Source: Dolichospermum circinale AWQC310F
GTDB taxonomy: Bacteria; Cyanobacteriota; Cyanobacteriia; Cyanobacteriales; Nostocaceae
Assembly: GCF_000426925.1 (NCBI RefSeq)
Contig: NZ_KE384717.1
Span: 43,327 to 107,326 of the forward strand
DNA: 64,000 nt
Reading direction: 5' to 3'
A program made the translations under genes and the position numbers. The stretch's first letter is position 1. Every line of letters starts with the position of its first letter. Shown piece after piece: positions 8,528-17,384 of this stretch. The notes beneath the pieces are model-generated. The model had not been told where the DNA came from, ran no database searches, and worked only from the letters and a program-made list of their open reading frames with translations.

Positions 8528-11500
8528 ATGACTAATCTTCTTCAGGCCACTCTCAACAAGACCTATAACCAACTGAAAAACTTTGCTGGTTTAAATGACT
8601 TCTGGAATTTGTTTGAAATAGCATTTGGCACACAATATGACCATACAGTAGCCACAAATCTCCGTTCTCAATGGCTTGTAGGTGATTTTAGTTCATTTCC
8701 GCAAATTGAAATTCTTGATAGTAGCATTCTTGGTAATGCTAATGGCGCTTATGGGACTAGCACGAATAAGATTTATCTCGCTTCTGATTTTCTTGATACA
8801 GCTACGGATACAGACATTATTGCGGTTTTGTTAGAAGAATACGGGCATTTTATTGATGCTCATATCAATCAGAAAGATAGCGCTGGTGACGAAGGAGACA
8901 TTTTTTCTAATTTGGTGCGTGGTAATATTCTCAGTGCTGCGACATTACAGACTTTGAAAAATGAGAATGACTGGGCAACAATTACCATAGATGGACAGAG
9001 TATTGAGGTAGAGCAAGCGCTTATACCAACCGACTTAGCCTTTGCGTCGAGTTACTTAATCGATCAAGATAACAAGAACAACTTCCTCTATGAAAATGTC
9101 CAAACGGTACTTTCTGCGCTTGGTGGTCCTCCTGAATTCAGAGCGCGGTTTATAAATATATCAGGGAATACATTCCCCAATGATATACCCCACGTTTTAG
9201 GACTGGGTTCATTTACAGGTGGAAATAATACCGTAGCAGTACCTTTTCAAGGAACATTTATTGATCCGCTAGATTCCACAGAGAAGGGACTACTTATCCA
9301 TACCTCTACAAGTGGAATCGGAAGTGGGACTGGTTCAATTTATAGCAATATATGGGAACCCACAGATATCGCTAATTTATTCTTTGCTAAGTTATTCGCA
9401 AACAACCTAGGAGATGCGACAAACACCCTAACAAAAGAACTACTTGCTGAGGATACATTCAAGGGATCACCTGTAAATTTAGGTTATTTATCCCGTTCTA
9501 CAACGAGCCATATTAAAGCAACTTTAGTTTGGACAGGAGTTCCTGGCGGCGGTCTTAGCACGGATGCTAACTTAAATTTGACGTTACAGGGGAATACTAG
9601 TGGTTTAATTTACACTCCTAGTTTTTTACCACTTAATACTGCTAGCACTTTAGGTGGTGGTTGGGGTTTTAATGGAACAGATAGTGTTCCTGGCGGTACT
9701 ATTAACGCGGTTGATTACATCGAACAAATTTTTATTCCAGCAGCTAGTTTAAATCCGTTGGACACTGGTTACAAGGTTACGATTGGTGGGACGCTAGGTT
9801 CTGTATCCCCTATTACAGGTCAAGATTTTTCCATCTTTTTCAGTGTTACGGGTGTTGTCGGTAACGGTCATGGTTCGGGTGATGTACATCTGTCAACTTT
9901 TGATGGAAAACCCTATGAATTTCAAACAACTGGGGAGTTTATTCTTGTCAAATCCCTGATAGATGATTTTCAAGTGCAAACTCGCCAAGAAGCTTCACCT
10001 TATTGGATTGGTGCTTCAGTCAATACTGCTTTTGCTATAAATCTTGGTGGTTACATTATTAACTATGATATAGATTTAGCACAGGCTCAAAGACTATCTA
10101 TTGATGGACAAAGTTACAATTTATTGAGTGGTCAAACCCTTGATTTGGGTATCGGTCAGATAAAACGTCAAGGCTCTCAATATACCTTTACGTATGCTGG
10201 TCTAGATGGTATTATTAATACCAATGACGATGATCTAGTAACAGCTTTTGTCTATGAGGATACGATTAACACTAGTCGATATTATATTAATATTGATGTT
10301 AATCCTGCTGATTATCGTTTTGGTTTGTTGCAAGGACTTTTAGGTAATGGCGACGGTATTACTAGCAATGACTTTGCCTTGCGTGATGGTACTAACTTAC
10401 AATTGAATCCTGGACAGTGGCAACGGAACCCTACCGTCCATACTACATTTGCTGATAGTTGGCGTGTTACTCAGGCAGAATCTCTCTTTCCTGCAACAAC
10501 ACCAACTGCTGCTGCTTCTAGTTTTGCTTCAGACATTATTATTGATCCCAAACCTGTAGACCCCTTTGATCCCCAAGCCGTAGCTGCTGCTTTTGCTTTG
10601 GTTAATGCGGCAGGAGTTGCGGCAGGACAATTTCAAGTTGGTGCAGTAATAGATTATCTTCGTACTGGAGATCCAAGCTTTATCAAGTCGGCTAAACAGT
10701 TTGGTGACTTCGTACTTCAAGATGACAAGGGAGTAATCCAACTTGGAAGCATCCAAGGTAGTAAATGGAACGACGTTAATGGTAACGGCATCTGGGACAC
10801 GGGTGAACGAGCCTTAGCAGGTTGGACAATTTACATTGATAGCGTCACCAATGGACAATTAGATCCTTGGGAAATTTCCACAGTCACTAACGCTGATGGT
10901 AAATATACCTTCAGCAACTTAGGACCAGGAGAATATGCCATTCTGGAAGTGAATCAAACAGGTTGGATACAAACCTTCCCCACCACTCCCTATGCTCTAA
11001 ACTTGAAAGCAGGGGAAAAATTGACTGGCATTAATTTTGGCAACTACTTTCAGTTACCCAAGATTAATCTTAGTCCCAGCAATCAGACTGTTGTTGAAGG
11101 TTTAACCACTTCTCAAAACGCCTCCTACACCGTCACTCTTTCCCAAGCAAGCAACCAAACCGTCAGCGTTAACTATGCTACTGCTAACGGTACTGCAACG
11201 GCAGGATTAGACTACACCGCCACCAATGGCACTCTAACCTTTGCCCCTGGTGCTACTAGTCAAGTCATCAATATTCCCATTCTCAATGATTCCCTTAATG
11301 AGGCAGATGAAACCTTTACTTTAACTTTGTCTTCTCCTACTAATGCTATTCTTGGTGCGGTGACGGCAGCTACCACGACTATAACCGATACTCTCACTGC
11401 CGCTGTCACCACAACTTTACCCGCAAATGTGGAAAACTTAACACTGACAGGAGCAGCAGCCATTAACGGTACTGGTAACGCAGGTAATAACGTCATCACA

Positions 11501-12193
11501 GGTAACACTGGTAATAACATCCTTAATGGTGGCGCTGGTACAGATACCTTAATTGGTGGTTTAGGGGATGATATTTACGTTGTAGATAGCGCCACTGACA
11601 CCATTACAGAAGGTGTCAACGCAGGTACAGACACCATTCAATCTAGTGTTACTTACACCATTGCGGCTCTTGCTAACGTGGAAAACTTAACACTGACAGG
11701 AGCAGCAGCAATTAACGGTACAGGGAACGCAGGTAATAACGTCATTACTGGTAACGGTGCTAATAACATCCTTAATGGTGGTGCTGGTAATGACATCCTA
11801 ACCGGGGGGCTGGGAAAAGATACTTTAACTGGAGGGTTGGGAGTAGACCGTTTTGACTACCGCACTTTAGCTAATTCCGCCTTGGGTATCTTTGATGTCA
11901 TTACCGACTTCAGTGCTACTACTGGTAATGATTTATTCCTTGTTTCCACTGCTCGCAGCGGATTTTCTAATGTCGGATCTGTGGCAACACTTGATACAGC
12001 TGGGATTGCAGCTAAGTTAACTAATACTGTGTTTAGAGCTAACTCTGCTGCTCAATTTACCTTTGGTACTCGTACCTTTGTGGCTATTAACGACGCTACC
12101 GCAGGATTTAGTGCCACTACGGATGCCATTATTGAGGTGATAGGTTTAACTGGTACTTTAGGAATCAGTAACTTTACCACTGCTTTAGTGTAG
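8528..12193 (+). CDS. Large secreted VWD/SdrD-B/Calx-beta/RTX protein
   Basis: This 1221-residue mosaic protein is probably exported by a type I system. Visible modules: an N-terminal cyanobacterial domain (1-165) with [17 protein letters not shown], a degenerate metallopeptidase-like EExGH motif; an unassigned beta-rich part (165-445); a von Willebrand factor D-like domain (about 447-650; [20 protein letters not shown]); an SdrD B-like or CNA-like domain (about 738-840; [20 protein letters not shown]); a Calx-beta domain (about 845-955; [14 protein letters not shown]); two near-identical [20 protein letters not shown] blocks, each followed by calcium-binding RTX nonapeptides ([11 protein letters not shown]). 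The C-terminal ~110 residues look like a secretion signal region. There is no classical signal peptide. It is probably a cell-surface or matrix protein; the partner is unknown. Confidence 0.88.
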   Translation: MTNLLQATLNKTYNQLKNFAGLNDFWNLFEIAFGTQYDHTVATNLRSQWLVGDFSSFPQIEILDSSILGNANGAYGTSTNKIYLASDFLDTATDTDIIAVLLEEYGHFIDAHINQKDSAGDEGDIFSNLVRGNILSAATLQTLKNENDWATITIDGQSIEVEQALIPTDLAFASSYLIDQDNKNNFLYENVQTVLSALGGPPEFRARFINISGNTFPNDIPHVLGLGSFTGGNNTVAVPFQGTFIDPLDSTEKGLLIHTSTSGIGSGTGSIYSNIWEPTDIANLFFAKLFANNLGDATNTLTKELLAEDTFKGSPVNLGYLSRSTTSHIKATLVWTGVPGGGLSTDANLNLTLQGNTSGLIYTPSFLPLNTASTLGGGWGFNGTDSVPGGTINAVDYIEQIFIPAASLNPLDTGYKVTIGGTLGSVSPITGQDFSIFFSVTGVVGNGHGSGDVHLSTFDGKPYEFQTTGEFILVKSLIDDFQVQTRQEASPYWIGASVNTAFAINLGGYIINYDIDLAQAQRLSIDGQSYNLLSGQTLDLGIGQIKRQGSQYTFTYAGLDGIINTNDDDLVTAFVYEDTINTSRYYINIDVNPADYRFGLLQGLLGNGDGITSNDFALRDGTNLQLNPGQWQRNPTVHTTFADSWRVTQAESLFPATTPTAAASSFASDIIIDPKPVDPFDPQAVAAAFALVNAAGVAAGQFQVGAVIDYLRTGDPSFIKSAKQFGDFVLQDDKGVIQLGSIQGSKWNDVNGNGIWDTGERALAGWTIYIDSVTNGQLDPWEISTVTNADGKYTFSNLGPGEYAILEVNQTGWIQTFPTTPYALNLKAGEKLTGINFGNYFQLPKINLSPSNQTVVEGLTTSQNASYTVTLSQASNQTVSVNYATANGTATAGLDYTATNGTLTFAPGATSQVINIPILNDSLNEADETFTLTLSSPTNAILGAVTAATTTITDTLTAAVTTTLPANVENLTLTGAAAINGTGNAGNNVITGNTGNNILNGGAGTDTLIGGLGDDIYVVDSATDTITEGVNAGTDTIQSSVTYTIAALANVENLTLTGAAAINGTGNAGNNVITGNGANNILNGGAGNDILTGGLGKDTLTGGLGVDRFDYRTLANSALGIFDVITDFSATTGNDLFLVSTARSGFSNVGSVATLDTAGIAAKLTNTVFRANSAAQFTFGTRTFVAINDATAGFSATTDAIIEVIGLTGTLGISNFTTALV
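11427..11806 (+). repeat. Internal duplication within the RTX region
   Basis: Two nearly identical blocks (about 11429-11550 and 11673-11795) encode [20 protein letters not shown] followed by NNVITGN and NNILNGGAG. They are separated by a [20 protein letters not shown] linker. The high nucleotide identity suggests recent duplication or gene conversion. Confidence 0.8.
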
Positions 12194-12221
12194 CTGCTGG
12201 TATCCTTGAGGTAAACCACTT

Positions 12222-12251
12222 TGTAGAGACGTTTCATGAAACGTCTCTACA
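12222..12251. terminator. Perfect 30-bp palindrome, probable bidirectional terminator
   Basis: TGTAGAGACGTTTCA is immediately followed by its exact reverse complement, then ATTATTTTTA. It lies 29 bases after the stop of the large secreted protein gene. A near-identical palindrome forms the core of an element at 17144-17234, so this is both a dispersed repeat and a plausible transcription terminator. Confidence 0.65.
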
Positions 12252-12329
12252 TTATTTTTATGCTAATAGGCAATAATTGACATTTTTAGGCACATTTAGT
12301 AATTACCCACAAGTTACGAACTAATGAAC

Positions 12330-12375
12330 CACGTTCGCGGAGCGTCCCGTCAGGGATAGGAGCGAAGATCACGAA
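12330..12375. repeat. Dispersed 'GCGGAGCGTCCCGTCAGGGA' repeat
   Basis: CACGTTCGCGGAGCGTCCCG, TCAGGGATAGGAGCGAAG then ATCACGAAC is a GC-rich stem-forming intergenic repeat of the kind common in filamentous cyanobacteria. It stands out from the AT-rich surroundings and interrupts the frame leading into the next gene. Confidence 0.5.
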
Positions 12376-12486
12376 CATCGGATTCTGAAATTAGAACAAC
12401 GAGTTTATAGAACAGAAGTTCAGCATAGAATTGAAGATGCGATCGCAGCATGGTAATCAAAACGGACATATCAAGGATTTCATTGG

Positions 12487-12948
12487 GTGATTCAAGTTCC
12501 TTTTGTTATTCGTGAAATTGTAGATTATGCTCTGGGTGATTACGAACGATTAATCACCAAAGATAAAGACAGCCAACTGCGTCAGAGTATAAGCGATAGA
12601 ATACTTGCAACGGATAACACAATCCCCGATAACCATTTTTCATTAATCGAACTCCTCAACCTTTCATATAGCGAAACATCACCAGACAATCGAGAACTTG
12701 CGGGTTATTTGCTGGAAGTAGAATCTATTTCTGAACAAAGAATAGGGAAAACGCCTTATTTGTTCACCCTTGGTAAAACCCTAGAATTAGCCACACAACA
12801 GCAGCACCAAGACCCAGCAAAAGCCGCATTTGAGCTATGTCGTCGCTATCCAAATACAATGATTTATCCTGCAACCAGCAAAAGAGAATTTGTGGAACGC
12901 ATTGTGAATGAAACGGCAAATGATCGGCTCAATTTGATAAAATTTTAG
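12487..12948 (+). CDS. Hypothetical helical protein upstream of the dynamin gene (possibly 5'-truncated)
   Basis: I do not recognise this protein. The 153-residue frame starts at a GTG and is predicted mostly helical and soluble. In the same frame upstream lies a coherent stretch (RILKLEQRVYRTEVQHRIED, AIAAW) ended by a TAA at 12454 and continuing SKRTYQGFHW into the annotated start. This suggests that a longer gene may have acquired a nonsense codon (CAA to TAA would restore it) and had its beginning displaced by a repeat. The dynamin-like GTPase follows after 23 bases, so the two are probably co-transcribed and may be functionally linked. Confidence 0.6.
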   Translation: MIQVPFVIREIVDYALGDYERLITKDKDSQLRQSISDRILATDNTIPDNHFSLIELLNLSYSETSPDNRELAGYLLEVESISEQRIGKTPYLFTLGKTLELATQQQHQDPAKAAFELCRRYPNTMIYPATSKREFVERIVNETANDRLNLIKF

Positions 12949-12971
12949 TGTAATAACAGGAGAATAAACCA

Positions 12972-15434
12972 ATGTCTAATAATGTTCTAAAATCTGATAT
13001 TTATGCACTTCAGAAATCTGTAGTTAGTGTTTTATCACAAGTTCTGGATTTGATGAACTATGCCAGTCAAAATTTAGAGACTCCAAACAGTGAGGATCGG
13101 CGCTGGTCAGAAGAAGCCAAGAGCATCGAAAATGAGATTACTAAAGTCAAAAATTTAGAGTTACGCATGGCGATCGTTGCTCCCATGAAGGCGGGTAAGT
13201 CCACGATTATTAATGCGATCGTAGGGCAAGATATTTTGCCAAGTCGTAATACGGCGATGACAACGCTACCGACTGAGATCGTTTTCTCCAAAGAAGTCAC
13301 TGAACCGAAGTTAAAGCTGCGGTATGAGGGTGCTGATACTTTTGATGTATTAAGGCGATCATGGAGAAGTCTCAAGGGAAAAATAAATCAAATTGGACTT
13401 GATCAAGCGAAGGAAAGCACGAAAGATTATCCTCATTTACAATATTTACTAGAAGATGTGGCTGGCAATCCAGAACTATCTTTTGCGCCAGAAACATCGG
13501 GAACAGAACCTATCCAAACTGCTTTGACAAAGTTAAATGACCTTGTTCGGCTATGCAGCGTTTTAGTGCCATCCGACAATGCGCTCATGTCTTTGGTGTC
13601 TGTCCCGCGCCTCGAAGTGCCTTTTTCTGAAACTGAATCGAGTCTCAAATTGGATGGAGTTGGCAAATTAGTTTTTGTTGATACCCCAGGCCCAAATGAA
13701 GCAGGTGCTCTCAAGCTTGATGATGTTGTCAAACGCCAACTTGATGCCAGTTCAATCGTTTTACTAGTATTGGATTTTACTCAATTGAATACTGATGCAG
13801 CAGAAAAAGTAAAGAGTGATGTTGATAAAGTAGCAAAAATCAAGGGGCTTGAGAGCATTTACATTTTGATCAACAAAATTGATCAACGTAAAGAAAAAGG
13901 CATGACAAAAGAAGAGGTTTTAGAATTTGTTAATAGCAAGTTCGGAATTGCAGCCAGTACAGATCGAGTCTTTGAGATTTCTGCCTCGCGTGCTGCTTAT
14001 GCCTCTAATTTTCGTGCTGAATTACGTCTAAATCCAAGTATATCCGATCCAACATTAATGAAAACATCTGAGCCTTTGGCTAGACAAGCTTTTGGTGATA
14101 TGTGGGAAGACCTATTCCCAGAAGCTACTATAGAAGGAATGACAAAAGCCTCAGATCGTATTTGGAGTAAGTCTGGTTTTGCCGAATTTTTAGAAAAAGC
14201 GATCGCGGCATTAATGATACAAGCTGCCCCTCTTACGCTTTTCAATGCTCTTAATGATGTGCGTTTTAGATTAACGAAACTTCAGGAAAGCATCCAGCTT
14301 CAGAAAAGTGCTTTTGGTAAAGACATTCAGACATTACAGGGACAAATCGCTGCCTTAGAACGTGATTTAACTATTCTTGTGGATTGCCAAAATAAACTTA
14401 AAACTCGAGTTAATACTCTGGCTACAAATCTAGAGCAAGAATTAACCAGTAGTCTCCGTAAGATGAAAGAAGAAAGTATTGCAAAGTTTAAAAGGATTTT
14501 TGACAAGCGTGAGTTTGATGAAGCAGGATGGACAAAATATTTTGTAGAATTTTTGTCTCGTTGGGCTGAATTGTCTGGCGTTAAACAAGGTGCTAGAGAA
14601 TTTAACTCTAAAGCAGAAGCGGATAGATTTATTGAAGAAACAACTGCGTCGGCAAGAAATATTGTCAATGCTTTGATGATCAATGCGAGAGAAGATGCTT
14701 TAAAAAAAGTTACACAATCTCGCCAAAAGATTGAATCTCTTATTAAAAGGGAGAGCCTACCAGTTATTCAGCAGGCCCAAAGGCGGTTGGCACAAACATT
14801 CAATGTAAATCTACAGCTACCAGATATTTTGGGTAATATTGAACTCGAACACAATATTCGGTTAGATGTTAGCGTAGAGTCGGATGTTAAGACGGTCTAT
14901 GAAGCCGGTGAAATGGTTAAAGAGCGGCGTTGGTACACACTTGGTCTTTGGGAACATAACAAAGAAGTCAAAGAAAGGATTTGGTACTCATTGTGGCTTT
15001 GGGAGCATAACGACACCTCATCTACTGGTCAAACCGTATCCAGAAAAGATTGGGACGGGGTTACTCGTATATACGACGCTAAAGCAGTTGAAAAAGAAGA
15101 AACACTTTATAAGGTTTCGATTGATGAAATTACTAATTCCTTTAATCAATCAATCTCATCTGCGGTTAACAAGGTGACGAACCAGATTCTTAGCTATCTT
15201 CAGGACGATTTTCAATCTGGAATTGACAGTTTTTTTGCCGAACTTGATCAGTTTTTAAAGAGCTATCAAGATGACCTAAAGAAATCAATTGAAGCGGGTA
15301 AGCGATCAGCAGAAGATCGCGCAGCTTTGAGTGTTGCATTTGATTATATTTTGGATAAAAGTCCCCAACTAATAAATGATTTTGATAGGCAAAAAGGCTA
15401 TGTAAATGAGCTTTTACCAAAAAGAAAACAATAA
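12972..15434 (+). CDS. Dynamin-family GTPase (YjdA/CrfC-like)
   Basis: This 820-residue large GTPase has a P-loop APMKAGKST at 70-78 (the leading Gly is replaced by Ala), switch II DTPG at 237-240 and NKID at 301-304. The MKAGKSTIINAIVGQDILPS context is closest to the E. coli YjdA/CrfC type of dynamin-like protein. A long coiled-coil region follows (about 445-640), then two tandem 14-residue aromatic units (K650-N663 and K667-N680, pattern ERxWYxLxLWEHN) that could be a membrane-contacting paddle. A clear ribosome-binding site (AGGAG) precedes the ATG. Its stop overlaps the xisH start by one base. The probable role is membrane or chromosome-associated, with possible involvement in defence; unproven. 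Confidence 0.9.
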   Translation: MSNNVLKSDIYALQKSVVSVLSQVLDLMNYASQNLETPNSEDRRWSEEAKSIENEITKVKNLELRMAIVAPMKAGKSTIINAIVGQDILPSRNTAMTTLPTEIVFSKEVTEPKLKLRYEGADTFDVLRRSWRSLKGKINQIGLDQAKESTKDYPHLQYLLEDVAGNPELSFAPETSGTEPIQTALTKLNDLVRLCSVLVPSDNALMSLVSVPRLEVPFSETESSLKLDGVGKLVFVDTPGPNEAGALKLDDVVKRQLDASSIVLLVLDFTQLNTDAAEKVKSDVDKVAKIKGLESIYILINKIDQRKEKGMTKEEVLEFVNSKFGIAASTDRVFEISASRAAYASNFRAELRLNPSISDPTLMKTSEPLARQAFGDMWEDLFPEATIEGMTKASDRIWSKSGFAEFLEKAIAALMIQAAPLTLFNALNDVRFRLTKLQESIQLQKSAFGKDIQTLQGQIAALERDLTILVDCQNKLKTRVNTLATNLEQELTSSLRKMKEESIAKFKRIFDKREFDEAGWTKYFVEFLSRWAELSGVKQGAREFNSKAEADRFIEETTASARNIVNALMINAREDALKKVTQSRQKIESLIKRESLPVIQQAQRRLAQTFNVNLQLPDILGNIELEHNIRLDVSVESDVKTVYEAGEMVKERRWYTLGLWEHNKEVKERIWYSLWLWEHNDTSSTGQTVSRKDWDGVTRIYDAKAVEKEETLYKVSIDEITNSFNQSISSAVNKVTNQILSYLQDDFQSGIDSFFAELDQFLKSYQDDLKKSIEAGKRSAEDRAALSVAFDYILDKSPQLINDFDRQKGYVNELLPKRKQ

Positions 15435-15853
15435 TGTCTAGAAGAGATGATTTACATTTTCCTTTACGCCGTACTCTTGAAAAAGATGGATGGATAATTA
15501 CTGATGATCCTTTGATTTTGGTGATTGGAGAAACACTCTTAAAAGCTGATTTAGGAGCAGAAAAGTTCTTCACAGCCGAAAAAGAAGGGCGTAAAATAGC
15601 TGTTGAGATCAAAGATTTTGATGCTTCTTCGGTCATCAGCGATCTGCAAAAAACAATGGGACAACTTCAACTTTACCAATGGGCTTTAGAAAAACAAGAA
15701 CCAGATTGCCAATTATTCTTAGCCATCAGCCAAGAGATGTATATTAAGCATTTTCAAAAGCCAATTTTCCAGTTGGCGATCGAGCGCAATAAAATTAACT
15801 TGATAATATACGAACCAGATCAGGAGGTTATAATCCAATGGATAAATCATTAA
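15434..15853 (+). CDS. xisH: XisH-family protein (restriction-endonuclease-like fold)
   Basis: This 139-residue protein is a full-length XisH homologue (MSRRDDLHFPLRRTLEKDGW). In Anabaena, XisH and XisI are needed with the recombinase XisF for excision of the fdxN element during heterocyst formation, but many extra copies occur without such elements. The candidate nuclease core is D39 (KADLGAEKFF), E58-x-K60 (IAVEIKDF) and Q77...Y81. The start overlaps the GTPase stop (TAATG) and the end overlaps xisI by 16 bases, so all three genes are tightly coupled. No XisF-like recombinase is in the window, so an element-excision role is doubtful here. Confidence 0.93.
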   Translation: MSRRDDLHFPLRRTLEKDGWIITDDPLILVIGETLLKADLGAEKFFTAEKEGRKIAVEIKDFDASSVISDLQKTMGQLQLYQWALEKQEPDCQLFLAISQEMYIKHFQKPIFQLAIERNKINLIIYEPDQEVIIQWINH

Positions 15854-16170
15854 ATTACATAGACATTCTCAAAAAAACCGTAAAGGATGCCACGATCGCA
15901 CAGCCGCGATTACAAGCAATCAAACTTTATCCAGTTTGTGATGCTGAGTCTGGACATTTTCTAGTTCTTGCCACAGGTCGGGATAAACATTGTTGGATGG
16001 ATAGTATCCTATTTCATGCGCGACTCATCGAAAAAGATAACGGCAATTCTCAAATCATTATCGAAGAAGATAACTTCGAGGAAGGATTAGTTGATACACT
16101 CATCGAGGCAGGAATCAAAAAAGAAGATATTGTTACCAGTTGGCAACAGGCAATTACTACGAATAAATAA
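15838..16170 (+). CDS. xisI: XisI-family protein
   Basis: The 110-residue protein has the family hallmarks LNYIDILKKTVKDATIA, the GRDKHCWMDSILFHARLIEK core and the C-terminal IEAGIKKEDIVTSWQQ. XisI proteins are small partners always paired with XisH; their molecular role is undefined. The gene starts inside the end of xisH, so translation is coupled. Its last 80 bases are repeated with seven differences beyond the next gene, evidence of a former second xisI copy. Confidence 0.93.
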   Translation: MDKSLNYIDILKKTVKDATIAQPRLQAIKLYPVCDAESGHFLVLATGRDKHCWMDSILFHARLIEKDNGNSQIIIEEDNFEEGLVDTLIEAGIKKEDIVTSWQQAITTNK

Positions 16171-16213
16171 CTTGATGGAAGAATCCCCTCACAAATTATT
16201 AGGAGAATAACCT

Positions 16214-16657
16214 ATGACCACGAATCTGTATGAAACCGACTTTAATCTTTGGATAGAACAAACTGTTAAGCAACTCAAAAATGGACAAATTCAAGACCTA
16301 GATATAGAAAACTTAATTGAGGAAGTTCAATCAATGGGAAGCAATGACAAACGGGAAATTAAAAGCCGATTAATTGTTTTAATTATGCACCTATTAAAGT
16401 ATAAATATCAACCAAAAAAGAAAACAAAAAGCTGGACTTCAACTATAATAACCCAAAGAAATGAACTCGAATTAGTCTTAGAAAACAGTCCTAGCTTAAA
16501 CCCATTCCTCAAAGAAAATATATCTGAGTGCTATCAGAAAGCACGAAAAAACGCTGCAAGGGAAACAAAACTACCCTTAACCACCTTTCCCCTAGAATGT
16601 CCCTTTACCCCAGAGCAAATCATGGACTCCGATTATTTCCCAGACACAAACGCTTAA
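16214..16657 (+). CDS. DUF29 family protein
   Basis: This 147-residue DUF29 protein (NLYETDFNLWIEQTVKQLKN; LDIENLIEEVQSMGSNDKRE) is complete. DUF29 proteins are small, helical, multicopy in cyanobacteria and of unknown function. It has a good ribosome-binding site (AGGAGAATAACC). It is sandwiched between intact xisI and an 80-base remnant of another xisI tail, suggesting insertion or replacement within a former tandem xisHI array. Two more DUF29-type genes lie at 39.1 and 51.2 kb. Confidence 0.88.
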   Translation: MTTNLYETDFNLWIEQTVKQLKNGQIQDLDIENLIEEVQSMGSNDKREIKSRLIVLIMHLLKYKYQPKKKTKSWTSTIITQRNELELVLENSPSLNPFLKENISECYQKARKNAARETKLPLTTFPLECPFTPEQIMDSDYFPDTNA

Positions 16658-16665
16658 TATAAATA

Positions 16666-16745
16666 TTGATACACTCATAGAGGCAGGAATTAAAAAAGAA
16701 GATATCGTCACCAGTTGGCAACAGGCGATCGCTACGAATAAATAA
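16666..16745 (+). pseudogene. 3' remnant of a second xisI gene
   Basis: These 80 bases align without gaps to the last 80 bases of intact xisI (16091-16170), with seven differences, nearly all at synonymous positions. They encode TLIEAGIKKEDIVTSWQQAI followed by ATNK and a stop. The start and the first three quarters of the gene are absent. The synonymous pattern indicates descent from a functional paralogue and not a fresh copy of the adjacent 3' end. Confidence 0.85.
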
Positions 16746-16762
16746 TTTAAGTTCTTATATGA

Positions 16763-17146
16763 AAGAAACCAAAATCAAAAGTTGATGACAAGCATTATGT
16801 TGACGGTTGGCTAGGTGATAATGTCCCTCTCCAAGCCTTAGCAAATCGTGGTTGTACCCATGCGATCGTCATTCATTTAGGAAATGGTGAACTTTGGAAT
16901 CGTCATGATTTCCCTAATCAAACAATCATTGAAATTCGGCCAAGAGAAGATATGGGTGGTCTCAACAAATTACTAGATTTCAGTCCCAAACGGATTCAAC
17001 TCTTGCAAAACCGAGGTTATGAAGATGCTAAACTCTGTCTCGAACCAATTTTACAAACACTCATAATTGAGCGATCGCGCCAAAAAAGTTTTGCGGAGCT
17101 TCAGGAAACATCAAAGCGATTAAGAGACGAGCCACCAGTTTATTAG
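16763..17146 (+). pseudogene. Broken patatin-like phospholipase (C-terminal part)
   Basis: An open frame without a plausible start encodes KHYVDGWLGDNVPLQALANR then GCTHAIVIHLGNGELWNR. The YVDGxxxDNVP segment is the catalytic-Asp (DGG/A) motif region of patatin phospholipases, here DGW. The GxSxG nucleophile half is missing, so the enzyme cannot be functional. The stop codon overlaps the terminal repeat of the MITE-like element that follows, so both ends may be truncated. An ATG at 16952 could still yield a 64-residue peptide, probably meaningless. Confidence 0.75.
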
Positions 17147-17234
17147 ACATCTCCGAGAAAAATTGTAGAGACGTTCCATGGAAAGTCTCTACAGAGTTTT
17201 CCACCCACGCATATTTAATTTCTGGAGATGTCTA
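17144..17234. mobile_element. MITE-like element with TAGACATCTCC inverted ends
   Basis: A 91-bp segment is bounded by perfect 11-bp inverted repeats TAGACATCTCC / GGAGATGTCTA. It has an internal 30-bp near-perfect palindrome at 17164-17193 (TGTAGAGACGTTCCA and its complement with one mismatch). The same palindrome family is at 12222-12251. No reading frame is present. Confidence 0.7.
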
Positions 17235-17384
17235 TTAGTTAAAACTGAATGATAACATTATTTTGTATAAACAATACCTGAGATTTCAGTGCCGAATTTA
17301 GGTGTTATTAGCCGTCTATGAGATAAAACCCCTAAAGCCTAAAACCATGTATTTTCCTAGACACATAAAATATCAAATTTGAGA

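Noticed and set aside
8528..12193. Large secreted protein as a PEP-CTERM substrate for the exosortase
   Set aside because: It ends in an RTX/type I secretion-like region without a PEP motif, hydrophobic helix and basic tail.
15434..16170. xisH/xisI as evidence of an fdxN excision element
   Set aside because: No XisF-like recombinase, no nif genes and no recombination sites are visible, and xisHI pairs are common without elements.
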